Below are positions 1-13,084 of a stretch of DNA of 64,000 bases, piece after piece. The notes under the pieces were generated by a model. It had not been told where the DNA came from. It made no database searches and saw nothing but the letters and a program-made list of their open reading frames with translations. A program made the translations under genes and the position numbers. This DNA is from Steromphala cineraria (taxonomy: Eukaryota > Mollusca > Gastropoda > Trochida > Trochidae). Numbering within the stretch: position 1 is the stretch's first letter; the number at the start of each line of letters is the position of its first letter. Location of the stretch: positions 36,416,450 to 36,480,449 of the forward strand of contig OU744728.1 in the NCBI GenBank assembly GCA_916613615.1. The letters are read 5' to 3'.

Positions 1-2555
1 TCTTTTAAAAATAAACCAACTTTGTCAGTTTAGGGATAATTGATATTTGGTATATTTCAGTAGTCTCGTCATATCTCAATTTTCGATCCTACAGTATTAC
101 TGATTAAATAATAAACATTAGATTACTATCTCTTGGTGACTGTGTCTATAATTCGAAAAGTGTACACACTGTATGACTTAATATTTGTCTTAAATGCGAA
201 TCATTTACCACATAAACTGCACTAGATTCAAAATATCCACGTATTCATTTGTTAACTCTGAATATAAGATTACAGACAGGTTTATATGAACTCGAACAAA
301 AGGTTTATATCATAATATCGGAACTCAGGAACAATATACTTCTTGATATGCGGGGAAACGGTATAAGGTTCTATACTGAAACGTCACTACTGTCAAATTA
401 AGAAGTGGGTGATCCATACAATTTCCATTTGTTTTCCTTATATCACCAACTTCTAGAATGCTATTCAAACAGTTTAACCCAGGAATTGCAAATACTATCA
501 ACTAAAATGTGTTCTTCTGACTTCCGACAAGTTTTTAAACTAAGTGGCAGACGCCTTCAATGGAGCATTGTTTGCCTTTGCCGACCTCATACAATGAACC
601 AATGAAACAATCATTTGTCAATTTTTTGTCAGAGAACAGTTCCCTGACATTAAAAGTACATAAAATGTGAATCTTTTGAGGATATTTACAACGGTTGAAT
701 GAAGTGCAGGCATATTTTGCAATGTATTTACCTACTTGCATTTGTATTTGCTTTCAACCGCCTCAACACATTTGTAACATACATGTAGTTATCGCTTAAA
801 TTGCCTACTAATTGCCTAGATATTCTCACAATCAAAGAAAGCATAGATTTTTCAAAGTAATCTGAACAACTTAAACGTACAACATTGAAGAACAAACACA
901 AAAACAGTCAGTTTGCAATCATGGAGTATCATTATCACATGTTCAACGATGGTTCATTTACAGACATACAACTGCTTACAAAAAGTTTGTTTAACTGTGA
1001 GGGGTTTCCTTTGTAATGTCATCATTTTCGGAAATTTTGAATTGGTCACCAGACTCATAGTCCGAAATTTTAGATCCATTTATAACTTTATCATATTTAC
1101 ACTACATAATTCTATCTGTCTATAAATGGAATTACCTTAACTCTCTGACCAGATGGTCGGAGGACAGCCCAGCAAGTTCTTTAACATCAGATGGGGCGCC
1201 ATTATTTTATATAGAGAACAGAAATATTTCAATATAATAATTTCATACAAGTTACATTTTAAAGACAAAATGTTATGAGGTAATTATTGTCCAACGGTTT
1301 AAGAAGAGGGGTTGAACAAGAAGTATTGTCAATATATGAAACAACAAGGAGAGGATAGAATTAAGAAAGCAATCAAATGAATTAACAAAAATGAAAGTTA
1401 TATATAATACAAGATGCACTTAACCGTATTTACTTTCATCATATTTACAGAGGCCAAGATTCCTTAACCGAATTTGTCCTGTTTACAAGATACTGAGAGC
1501 CTTTGATGGTTTGGTCTGATTTACAAGATAATGTAATTATCCCGGAATGACCAACCAATCAAACAAATTGTCTCACAAACAGTACCTATTGATTTTCCAA
1601 TGTCTTTCTACAGGAACATGCTTAATATCTTTGAACAGGAGGAGATGAAAACGGATAAAGATAAAGTTCTTTATGCATTTCAACAGAACACACCATTGTA
1701 AAACCAATAAAAATGGGCTAGTTATTTACATGAATTGAAACAATAAAAAACAATATTTGATGTCACTGATGAGGAAATTTTTTGTAAGTAAATGAATCAA
1801 AATGGAAATTTAGTCACTTTACAAAGAAGTAAAGATAACTCTGAGCACATGTCGCTGTTATGTTGGTTATGCTTCTTGTCTCCTAAATGTGTTGTCCTGT
1901 GTTGTTCTCTTGTTTGTTAGTCAAGCCCTCTGAGCATGAATTGAAGATAGAGAAATAACAAGATGACATATCCCACAGTCTCCCAACAAAGTTATGTTTC
2001 CATAACAAATCTGAAGAGGTTTTAAATACAAAAACGCTCATCCACATATTCTTCCTAATCCACAAATCAATTTTCATTGAGTTAGTTCTAATAGTTTTGT
2101 AGTTGCACTCTGGAAATGAAATGATTACATACGGACTGACGGACGGACAGACAGGGCGATGAGTATATCCCAAGGTATAACATATCTGTGGTATAACAAT
2201 ACCGGTCGTGTGCTCCTGCTAGCATTCATATTGACCAGGACAGTGACAGACAGAAGCACTCAACTTGCAGTATGAGGTATTAATACGTCTCGATACATTG
2301 TTCCATTTTGCTGAACTTGTGAACTTACTGTCCGGTTTTATGGTTCTATATGAATGTTCTTAATGATAGAAGAGATAAGCGTCTGTGAAATTATTGTCTG
2401 GGAATGATGAATAAGATGCCATTGTCATTATCGCCATTTATTACAATTGGGGTCTTCTCTTTGTCAGCTATTGTGTATTGGCACCAAATAGTGTTAATTT
2501 ATTCATTAGAACATGATTACATATGTTAAAATATAAACTCTTTATTGTTTGTCTT
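1..2555. other. Left single-copy flank, no supported gene
   Basis: AT-rich sequence with only short open frames, none with recognisable domains or good base composition. I see no copy of this stretch in the duplicated units further right. The open frame at 1883-2173 on the minus strand (96 residues) has no recognisable motif and I do not support it. One small GC-richer island at 1136-1200 is listed separately in the findings. Confidence 0.6.
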
Positions 2556-5500
2556 GACAATAAAAAGAGACATGTAAAAACAGAATGACTGACATAAATT
2601 GTGTAATAGTGTCTATGTCAAGTAACTAATAAAACTTATGATCAATTGTATAACTTAATTACTGGATGTTCTGTATCTCTAAGAAAATAGATCCATCAGC
2701 TCAACAAATACGTCTGTTGCCTTTAGCTCTGAAATGTCTTGATGAGCTAGTCAGGTATTTGTTGTGCATGACCAGTGAGATAAAACTGGAAATTATCTGT
2801 TTGTTAACTAACACTCTGTCACCAAGAGGCAAACATATATTCTAACTACACGTCTATATTCATTTAACAACAGTGTGGAATCCCCCTATCCTGTTTCCTC
2901 GTCACCTGTGTCATACAAGAATAAATTAAATTATATTTTTCCATTATGACAATTTTAAAACTGAACAAGAAACATTCAGTCCCTCTACCGAAATTGAAGA
3001 TCATGAGATGCCTGCAGCTATCGTATCGATGAGCCGACCATGCGTTTGCTGTGCGTGACTAATGTAAGACAAGATCTGTTAGTTAACTAATACTCACCAG
3101 GATGCGAACAGAGGTTGTTCCTGTTTCCTCTTGAAACCCAATATTTCAAAGTATATTATCAAAAGATATCAACTATTTTAGCAACTTCTTCAATAAAGTG
3201 AGTTACAATAAAGTAATCTGGATATTCATCATCAACTAACGTTTTTTATTTTTCAAAATGGTATCTTACACCATAAATTAATGTCAGTCACAGATGTTTC
3301 TTTTCACAGTTTTCTTTTAAAGCATCTTAATTAAATCTGAAAAGTAATATTTGTTGATTTCTCTTGAAAAAAACGCCATTTTAAGGTCATAAATATGTAT
3401 GTATAGAGCGGAAACATACACATTTAAAGAGCTTTGAGTTCAAAAAAGTATATTCTTAACTGTTCGTCAAATGAAAAGCTTCTTCCTTGTCTTTGTTTTG
3501 TGTTTGTAGCTGTTGATTATGTCACAAAGATGTGTTTGTGCATCTAACCTGAAGTGAGAGTTAAGTGTACGGGTTATTCTATTCATAAGGTAACATGTTA
3601 TATCAAATTCATATTACTATCAATATACACATGATCAAAATAGTCACCATATCGCTACCATTCACGGATGTCAAATCCCATTTGATTTCAGAAAAAAAGA
3701 TAATTTATACTGAATTAGATGGACATAACCTCTGATTGTATCAAAAGAGTAAAATTGTAGGCTTCCAAACGTTTAATTGCGATAAGCAATTATCTTGACT
3801 GAATGCTTCCTCTTTCTGTCAAAACAGGCCAAGGCGATAAACGCTTGATTTAGATGCTGATTGCCTTCATTTTGGGTTAAGATGGAACATATTGAGGCTG
3901 TTTTCTTTCTTCTGATTTCTTTTCTAAATTTCAAATTTCCACTTACAGTCAATGCTAAAACTGACCTATCTGTGACCATGGAACTTTGCACTTAAATGGA
4001 AGGAATTGTTATAATACTTTTGTGTATAGAAAATGCAACTTTTCTTTGCTCTCCTGTTAAGATGATAGTTACAAATATTTGGCAAACGATGTTGATACTT
4101 TGGTGTTTTCAATTTTGTCACTTTTGATTTTAATTAAAAAATGTACGATTTGGTTGATATCCTTCCTTTTTCTACAGTCAAACTCCAAATACATTTATCA
4201 AATATCACTTTCCTTTCTTATGAGATAATTATCACAAATCCGTTGTTTTGAATATCAAATCAATGAAAGCTTATGAATTATTCATTTAAGTAGGGTCTTA
4301 TCTATTGGTGAAATCCATGAAATAAGTATTTTTAAAGATAACAAAAGATGAAAATAACTTTGTAATATTGATTTGATTGTCATGCTCAATAAAATCTGTG
4401 AAACCTATAAAATATGACGATCAACGTTCATAAAATGGCATCTACAATATGATTAACTGAAATACCACCCAAATAAAAATATTCATTCCTAAACAAACAT
4501 TGGACACATTTATCGGAAAAAAAGAAAAGTACTTTAAAACTGAAAATGAATGAAGGACATTGTCACATTTGTGACATAAACTTGTAGTAAGTTGAAAGCA
4601 TCTGTCTCAATAATTTCTTTTTAAATTGTAAGATTTCTTGATAATCAACATTACATACATTAATATCATGGATTTTAAAATTGTTTCTTCAAGCCTTGCA
4701 TTGTAGAATGATGAAGCAAATCAAAATTAATTACCAAGAAATTCAAACACACAGTCATCAAGTGATCAAACCGGCGGATTGAGTCCATTTATCAGCTAAT
4801 GTACACAAAGGCATTAACACATCTTATATCTCCTTCATTTTGTCATTACATTTGTTGCTCCCATGTAACGTTCCATCAGTATATCCTGTCCACAAATTAC
4901 TATGGTTTCCTCCGATTTATCTCCAGCTGTTAATGAGTATTCTTATTATCGGTGATATCAGTGCGTCTCACAATTTGTTCAGTCATTCTACTATAGCTTG
5001 TACACTTGGCGTCCTGGTTTGTGGAATTTAAGCATATCCATACTACATCTACACATTACTGAAACCCCGTTTGAGATAAGTAATCAAAACATAAAATATG
5101 ATGAAAATATTGTGCTCAAGACATGACATTGGTACATTGTACGACCTTTTGCTAAGTAAAAGATATTTTCCTAATTTTCCTGTTTTTGAATTAGGCATGT
5201 ATCGCATAATATACATTATTTACATACAATTTACTTACACGAGAGAAAAAATGATTTTATCAATTTATTGAAACATATGTTTCTGGCAATGTACCTCTCC
5301 CAATCAACCAAAAACAATCTTAGTAGGAATTATTAGACAGCCCTTTTGTCCTTAACCCAAACAACTTAACTACTTGTCATAGTGTTGGTGGTATAAAACG
5401 AGAACATTTTATATCAATTTATATTAGAATAGATATGAATGATAAGATACATGTAAAATCAATATTGGCTGACAACAAATTGTCATTAACTAAACAAAAT

Positions 5501-8500
5501 CCATTGATTTTGCTCTATACTAACCTTTTATTCACAACCAAGTAAATCTATAATTTACATCAAATTGATACATGTGTCAGTACAATCACTGTCTTGAATA
5601 TAATAATCCTACTGATGATCACAATGAAATGAAAAATGATTTACAGATAAAATGTAAAAAAAAAACAGTATGAAACCACCAGCTCACCGGTTGTAAATGT
5701 TTAATTGCAGGCAACAAGATTTTCCCATTGGATTCTCGATTCAATTTTGAACAATCAATCATTAACCAACATGAAAAAAAACAGATTCTATCTTTGATCA
5801 AAAGGCTTAACTGCGAGAGGCTGATATGGAGCGCATTTCAAAAGGAATGATCAGCATTTCAAGGAATAATTGCTGTGGCAGTTTCATGAATAATTGATTC
5901 AGGCTTTAAGGATTTGGATGCAGCTTTAATGCTTCCTATCAAAGTTAAAGCCTAATGGCATTTAACTGTCGGGAAAAACTGATTTGCTGAATACTTTTGA
6001 CATCCAAGTTCTAAAGTAATGCTTTGCAGTTCAGGAATGTTAGAATCGAAGTCGTTGAAAAGCAATGAAAAGACACGAAAAGGGATATGTTTTTATTTGG
6101 CTCACACTACTGTTATTATATGACAAAACTTTTAATTAATTAAAGATGTTTTACAAAAAAGCCCATTTTATTGATAGTTCAAGTTACAATTTTGTCCTTA
6201 TTTAACATAACAGGAGGGTTGATTGATTTACTCTGCAAATTAACATTCACACGAAAATGCTTCTGCCACATTTCGTTCCTAAACCAGGCTAAGACTAACT
6301 CTGTTTAACTAATCGAAAAGTACAAATTGTTTGTACCTGGCCACACACAAATTACACTTTCTGATTTATGGCTATCAATTTTATAACAGGAAAATGCAAT
6401 TAAGAAAAAAGAATAAAATATGTATTTAGTTACTGACACGATTACTCAAACCACAATTTAAAAATCAAATAAGAGTTTGTGTTCGATCAATAGTAAATCA
6501 ATACTGGAATTTGAAAACCAATTCATTATCTTTATTGGAGATGCATATGTAATTTCAGAACCTTTTTAAAATTTCGTCGGTGCGATCATAAGAATTAGAA
6601 CACAAAAAGATCATATTCCTTTTCATTTGAAGTTTAAGCATTGAGGAAAGAGGAGAGATGTCTCTCAATATAATCGAAACAAAGTTTGTTTTTGCTTGTA
6701 TCTGGAATGTGTCTAAATAACATTAAAACGTCATATGAATTGACTACAGCGGAACTAACGGGATGCTTTTAAGTTCTGAAATCATAAATTTGATAAATGA
6801 TTGAGATGTTAAAAATTGAGTTCTTCAAATGTAAGGAAACAGAGATCTTACCAAATTTCACAGAAATACATATATTTTTTTAAGTATCATCTTTCCATAT
6901 CTTAAACAGTACATTATAAATAAGTATGCTTAATCTCAAAGCACATTGTGTAATACCGTCGTTATTGTTGATATTGATTCAGCCTTTCTGTAAAGAAAAA
7001 CATTTCTCCCTACGAAATATAGATCAGCTTAAGAGAAGTCACTAGCTGTGAAAAGACTCAGGAAATAACACATTCTCTTTCAAGGTAAAAAATCCATACA
7101 TGTTATATCCGACTCCTCTAAGACAAAGTGATTTATTCATTCAGATTAGTTCCAATACAAGGAATCTTCTCGAAATAAAAAGCCTATTAAGAAGCCAGAC
7201 AAATTCAAGTGCAAGAAACCTGCGCATTTGTGAATTTAAAAAAAAAGTGTTGTCTTCTTATGATAAAACGAGATTTATATAAATTCAGGTTTATTTGTCG
7301 ATAGATTCAAGGTGTTTAAGTCAATCATATTTAAAAAATGGAATGTTGATTCATATTATGTCTTCATATGCATAAATGATATTTACTTCTATAGCTATTT
7401 AGCGTTTCATTGTAAAAAAAAACATTGTTTTTAGCAGTTATCCATTAAGACATTGTTTAAAGATGCATATGTATAATGTGAAATGATAATGTAGTTTTCA
7501 TTGTTCACAAAAGAAAGTAATACTTTAAATCACATTAATCATGCTAAACATCACTATCGAAATCAAATTGGATACAATTTTTCCACTGCAACTTATTAAC
7601 ATAATTTCATGAATCACTTTTGTTCATATTCTCTTTAACTTATTCTGAATCTGCTACATTTAATACGATTAGGAGAAAACATCATAACATGATGCTGCCT
7701 TTAATTGGAAGTGTAAACATTGACCCGGGGCTAAAGAACGAAAATTGATTCAAGAGAGACTGGATCTGGAACGCCACTTAATACTTGGTTAAATAGTTTT
7801 AGCATCTCAAATGATTTCTTTCCATGTTAAGAATGAAAAGTGTTGATTTGACCGACAAGCAAGGTTTTGTTTTGAAGATGAGAAGATTCTTAACACCGTT
7901 GGTTGATTTTTTAGAATAAAATGATGATGAACAATAACATGCTTTGCAGTTCACAAATTTTTAAGTTGATTTCATCTGATCTTTAAAAACAATAAAGTAA
8001 AGAAGCCGATTGTGGATCGAACTATCTTCCAATTCAATCAAAATTCAAAAAGGTCCTACTTTCTAATACTTGTAGAATTGTTCGAACCTCAGAGAAAATA
8101 AATGCTTCAGCTATCTTTTTAAAACATTCTTAGGGAGTGGCAAATGGAGGTTTATGAGAATCAGGAACGTGTTGTCAACGTTTGAAGGTTTTGCATGTCA
8201 ATAGATACTTAAAAGCGGTTTTGTAGCATTTGTTGGAAACTGAAATGCACCAAATCAAACCTTAGGCCATAAACTATTTGTGAATAGAATGACAGGCGAG
8301 ATTGTTTCCTTGAATGTTAATTAGGTCCCTAGTCAATGTAATACCATACAATTCAGGTTACTGCTACTGATTATCATTTAGAAATTTCAATCATTATTAC
8401 AAAATATGAAATGCCAACATCTCTGAGGCACTAACAAGTTTCCCTTTCAGTGATTATTATTTATAAAATCCATTACATGTCACGCTGACACGATTTCGAT

Positions 8501-9365
8501 ATGTCAACTATGACGTCATCAAAGTACAAATCCGTATCAATCATTCTTAAAATGTTTATGTATAACTATCTGTGCAGGTAATAGATTAGTTTATCTAATT
8601 ATGGCTTAATGCCTGTAGATCATAACCAGTTGTCAATAAAACATATTTATCTAAACATACCAAAGGGTACATCTTTCCAGAAAAAAATTATGTTACAGCA
8701 AGTACATGTACTGTATATATTTAATTACACTTTCATGAAACTGGAAAATTCCATAAGAAATGCATTTCCACACTGTTTGACTGAAAGGAATTAATGTGAA
8801 GTTATGTAAGGTTTTCGAGTTTGATAATGCCCCTGAAACGAATAGATATATGAACTGATAATCATCAATGCTATAGAATCAGATTACTGTACTTTGAGGG
8901 ATGTCGAAAAACGAAATAATTGTTTACGTTTCTAATGATTTAATGTACTCTCATTGGCCCATTTGAATGCCGAAATGTTCAAAAACAATACTCACATTTT
9001 TGCAAATTAAGACGGAATAACTTTGAAAACCACTATTGTTTTTTTTTAAATAAATTTGAATACAAGATGATGAATGAGACTTTAAACACTGAATTGCAAA
9101 GACGATTTATCACAAGCCATGCCCCCCTGTGCTTCTGACACACATGTTTAAGGACGATACAGAAAGTCGATATCATTTATATTTAGTGAACTGCACAACT
9201 GACAGCTTGATAGTTTCTTGTCAGACAATGACCTGAATCATTTCCGTGATTCAGTAACATCAATGAAACTTTCAACATTTATTTGACAAATGCTTACAGT
9301 GGCAATGTTTGTACCATTCAGGTCTTTTGTATTCAGTATTGTTACAAAACATCAATTTTCACCTT

Positions 9366-9703
9366 TTAAAGAGGCATATTTTAAAATGTTCACTTATACT
9401 TGTACGTTATTGCTAAATGTATTAGTTTGATAGTTTCAAAAATCTCATTACACAAAACAATCTTCCATATAGTCATCCAAATAACAAATGATAATGATTC
9501 ACATAAATTCTGTTAGCGGCCATTTTTGTTGAACCCGTTATTTCATTTCGTGTAAGAAAAAAACGCATTTCTGAACTTTACATTATACATTTGATTTGTT
9601 ATTTCATTTAGCTTAAATACATTCTCTTTCAACTGCAGCCGTTTATTTTCATTTTCCTGACATCACCTTGTAGTCCCCCTGGAAATGTGTTACTGCCCCT
9701 TTA
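9366..9703. mobile_element. Decayed TTAA-type MITE, unit A copy
   Basis: An old copy of the MITE seen intact at 40085-40446. The right end keeps the terminal ACTGCCCCTTTA; the left end is degraded (TTAAAGAGGCATATTTT). The interior shares with the intact copy the CATTTTTGT stretch, a run ending GTGTAAGAAAA and the CCTGACATCACCTT block before the right end. It sits at the same place in unit B, so it was inserted before A and B separated. Confidence 0.7.
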
Positions 9704-12395
9704 GGCACTTGCGATTATTTAGTTTGACATTTATTTCCACACACCATAATAATGTAAACGATAATGGAAAATTGTCTAAAGCTTAAATGTAAAGTGCAAT
9801 GTGTAATGAAGTTCTGTTTTAAGGAACATTGGTTCTGACATTTCAATGAATAATTGATTTAGGTTTTAGGTTTTTGTTGGCATCTGGAATGTGATTTATC
9901 TATCTAGGTTAAACCTTCAAAATATTAAATTGAGCGACGTACTTAAGCAGTGTGATATGGTTTAGAAAGTTTTAAAAAGTATAATTGATTGTTTCTGTAT
10001 GAAACTGCTACTTAGTATAAAATTAAAGTCTTGCGAACATGAATTGACAAATTGAAATAAAATGGGGCCAACAACATCATTTCAAAATAGCAGTATGGAA
10101 AGTTAACCATGATAATTAATGGCATTGAATGCATGCTTGAGTTATTAATCCTTTAACCAAACCTTTTAAGTAACTTTAGAAGCATCAAAATGCTGAATGG
10201 TTTGTAACCATATATTTCTTTCAAGGTTTAATAAAAAACGTTTTTCATATTCCTCATAACATATAACATTTTAACAAACATCAATTGCTCAAAAAGCGCC
10301 AACAGACGAATATCCATTTCTGTCAAATAATTGAGTTTTACACTGGCTGTTTCCTTCATTTTCGTACCATATGTCTTTGCTGAAAAAAGTCAGGATGACA
10401 CAGTTTAGATATGTCAGTATGTTGTCGTCGGTGTTCATCTTTAGTAATCACTTTCTACACGTTTACTTGCAATTGATTTGTCTGTCCAATTATAAACCAG
10501 TTGGTCAGCACTTAATGCTACTTCAATGTTTATGCAATGACTCATTATATCACATGCAGTAACATGAAATATGAATTTGTGATATTTGGAATGATTATAC
10601 CCTTCCAACTTATGATTGTTGTTGCTGAGTTCAGTTTTCACATCAAAAGAAAATAGATTTTGTTGTTGATATCTTGTATTCATTTTAAAGATTAATAATT
10701 ATTTTTCATACATTCAAATCAGATATGATCAATCACCATTTGATAAGTTTTATATGTTGATAATATGGTACGTAGACTTGGTGCATTATGCTTATTTAAC
10801 AGGGTTTGCTTACATTTTGTCATGAAACAAAATATTATTCTTGATACATACAGTAGCTATTTAACACCACAGACAATTTTTTGTGTTCGAAAAGATTGTA
10901 TTTGATTTTGTTTTGGATTTATTTTCAAGCTTTACATTGTCTTTTTAAGTTTCAAGTTCAATACATAATGGTTATATTTGGATGTTGGCTCATTGAGTCA
11001 TTCTGTTCATTTAGATAAATCGGAACTGTTCCTTTGTTATTGTTATTGATTTGTTGATGGATGATTAAGTGTGTCTTTTTGGAGGAAACGGTTTTAAGCT
11101 TATTCATCCCTGTGTCCATGTAATTCATTTGGACAAAATTTTATCATGAAGAAGATTCAGATGCTATCTGAAGTGTGACCTTGAGCATGTATTCTGTCAT
11201 TTGACACCTATGAATTATGCTTTATATATATTTAAAAAATTTGAAATGTTTTCAAAGTGTTGTTCGAATTTGGAATGTGGTATTACTGCAAAAAAATCAT
11301 GTCGAAAAGAATTCAAATTAACTTTCTTTTATTTTAATTAAGTTAAATTTGTAGTTCTCTATGACATTTATGATAGTATCGCAACACTTTTTATGATAAC
11401 TTTTGATAATTTCAAACTTACAAACTTTAACAATTTAACATAAATGAATAAATGATTTATCTTAACATGTGTATGAAATTGAGGATAAGAATATACAGTG
11501 TTATACCAGACATACATTTGTATCCTCAAATTATTGTGAAATGTTGAAATCCACACCACTTTGACTACATTAGATCAATGCAATGATGTTTCAATAACGG
11601 AAAATATGTTAACCTTGGTAAGTTGTTTTCATTACCTTATGGGCTAGAAAAACATGATACCCACTATATGCATTAGGTTATTTTGTATTATCAAGAACTG
11701 ACGATAGTGGATGAACAATCTATTCTCACAGACACACTATTGGTTTTTGCTAAGTCTCTGTTTCCTCCCCTGTTCCAAATGATGACAGACTTCAAGCAAG
11801 TGAAGATTATGTGGCTTAGTTTGTCAAATCATCGTCTAAACTATAAATCACAGATCCACCGAATCATCCTCTTCAGTTGTCTGTTTCTTTATCAGAAAGA
11901 GGATAACATCTCTATTCTTTAGTTACCAATTTCATTCTGTCTCAAGGTTTAAAGTATTAAAATGTAATCTTTAATTTTTTTAATTTTCAACGACAAAATT
12001 CAAGTTGTTGGCAACTTAAACGTGGGCTGCATGTCGTTTTACATGAAAACTGTCTTTAAGATGGATATTTTTAAAGTTCATTTTGCAACTCTTCCCAATT
12101 CTCAATATTAAAATTTACAAGAAGTTTTTAGTTTAAGATTTCTGTGTTTGATTTTCCATACTGGCATCTTGAACATAACCCATTCCTATAACTTTAAGGA
12201 TTTAGAAGCGATGGATAAATATAAAAAACGGTATACAAATTAAATACTTGAATTAACATGAATTAGTCCAATTGTTTCTTTGCAAAAGTCTTATATCATA
12301 TCACGTAACCAAAACATGATTTAACCAGAAAGAAAAGGAAAATAATCACTCAATATCATGAGGATGTTTATACTCCGCCCAACTGAGATGGTGGC

Positions 12396-12990
12396 GATAT
12401 TGAAATCGGCTTCGTCTGTCCATATGTTCCTATATCATTTGCATTTTGGGGTTTCATCTTGTTGGGATCATTAGTTGGCGGTTTTCATTGAAACATATCT
12501 TAGAATTTCGTTTCCGGAGCAATTTAAACAAAACAATAGATCCTAGCTCAACGAAACTTGGTATATGGATCAATCATTACGTATAGATGCACGAAATAAT
12601 GTAAGCGCCTCGAGCAACCATGAGTGGATGGATATGCGCCCTATATGAATATCAATATAATAATAATAATTGATGTGCCTTTTGGGGATTTCAGCTTCTT
12701 GGGATTATCTTTGTTGTGGTTTCAATGAAAAAGTATCTGGAGAATTTCGTTTCCAAAGCAAAACTAAAACACTTTAAGACCAAGCTCAACAAATATTGGT
12801 ATATAGGTCAATCATTATGTGTAGATGTGGCATTTTGGGGTTACAACGTCTTTGAATTATTTTTTGGGGGGGTTTCAAAACTCAAAACATGTTTGACTCA
12901 ACTTAACCAATCTTGGTCAGTGGATCAATCATGTGTAGATGTCCCTTTTCATCTCCTCTGAATTATTGTTTTTGGTCATTTGTATGAAAT
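12396..12990. repeat. Degenerate ~200-bp tandem repeat, unit A
   Basis: Repeated blocks built on the phrase AGAATTTCGTTTCC, followed by a run about a 'TTGGTATATGGATCAATCAT' type sequence and then a 'TTTTGGGG' stretch. Instances of the key phrase start at 12502 and 12741, and a further truncated block ends near 12960. The same family occurs at 31235-31760 and 32800-33260. In unit C the equivalent position lacks it. The 81-residue frame at 12716-12961 falls inside this repeat and is not supported as a gene. Confidence 0.7.
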
Positions 12991-13084
12991 TTAAAGTTGT
13001 GACAATTTACTACACCAGTAACGGGAGATACCAAAAAATCAGTCTAGGTTACTTTTCCAAAATATTCCAAATGGCGGGTAATAT

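Noticed and set aside
1883..2173. 96-residue minus-strand frame
   Set aside because: Single frame in a unique AT-rich stretch with no motif; its start overlaps a GGACGGACAGACAG simple run.
10371..10562. 63-residue frame preserved in both A (10371-10562) and B (28917-29108)
   Set aside because: The conservation follows the overall A/B similarity at that point and includes non-coding flanks; the equivalent in unit C (near 38500) is not preserved as a frame and there is no known domain.
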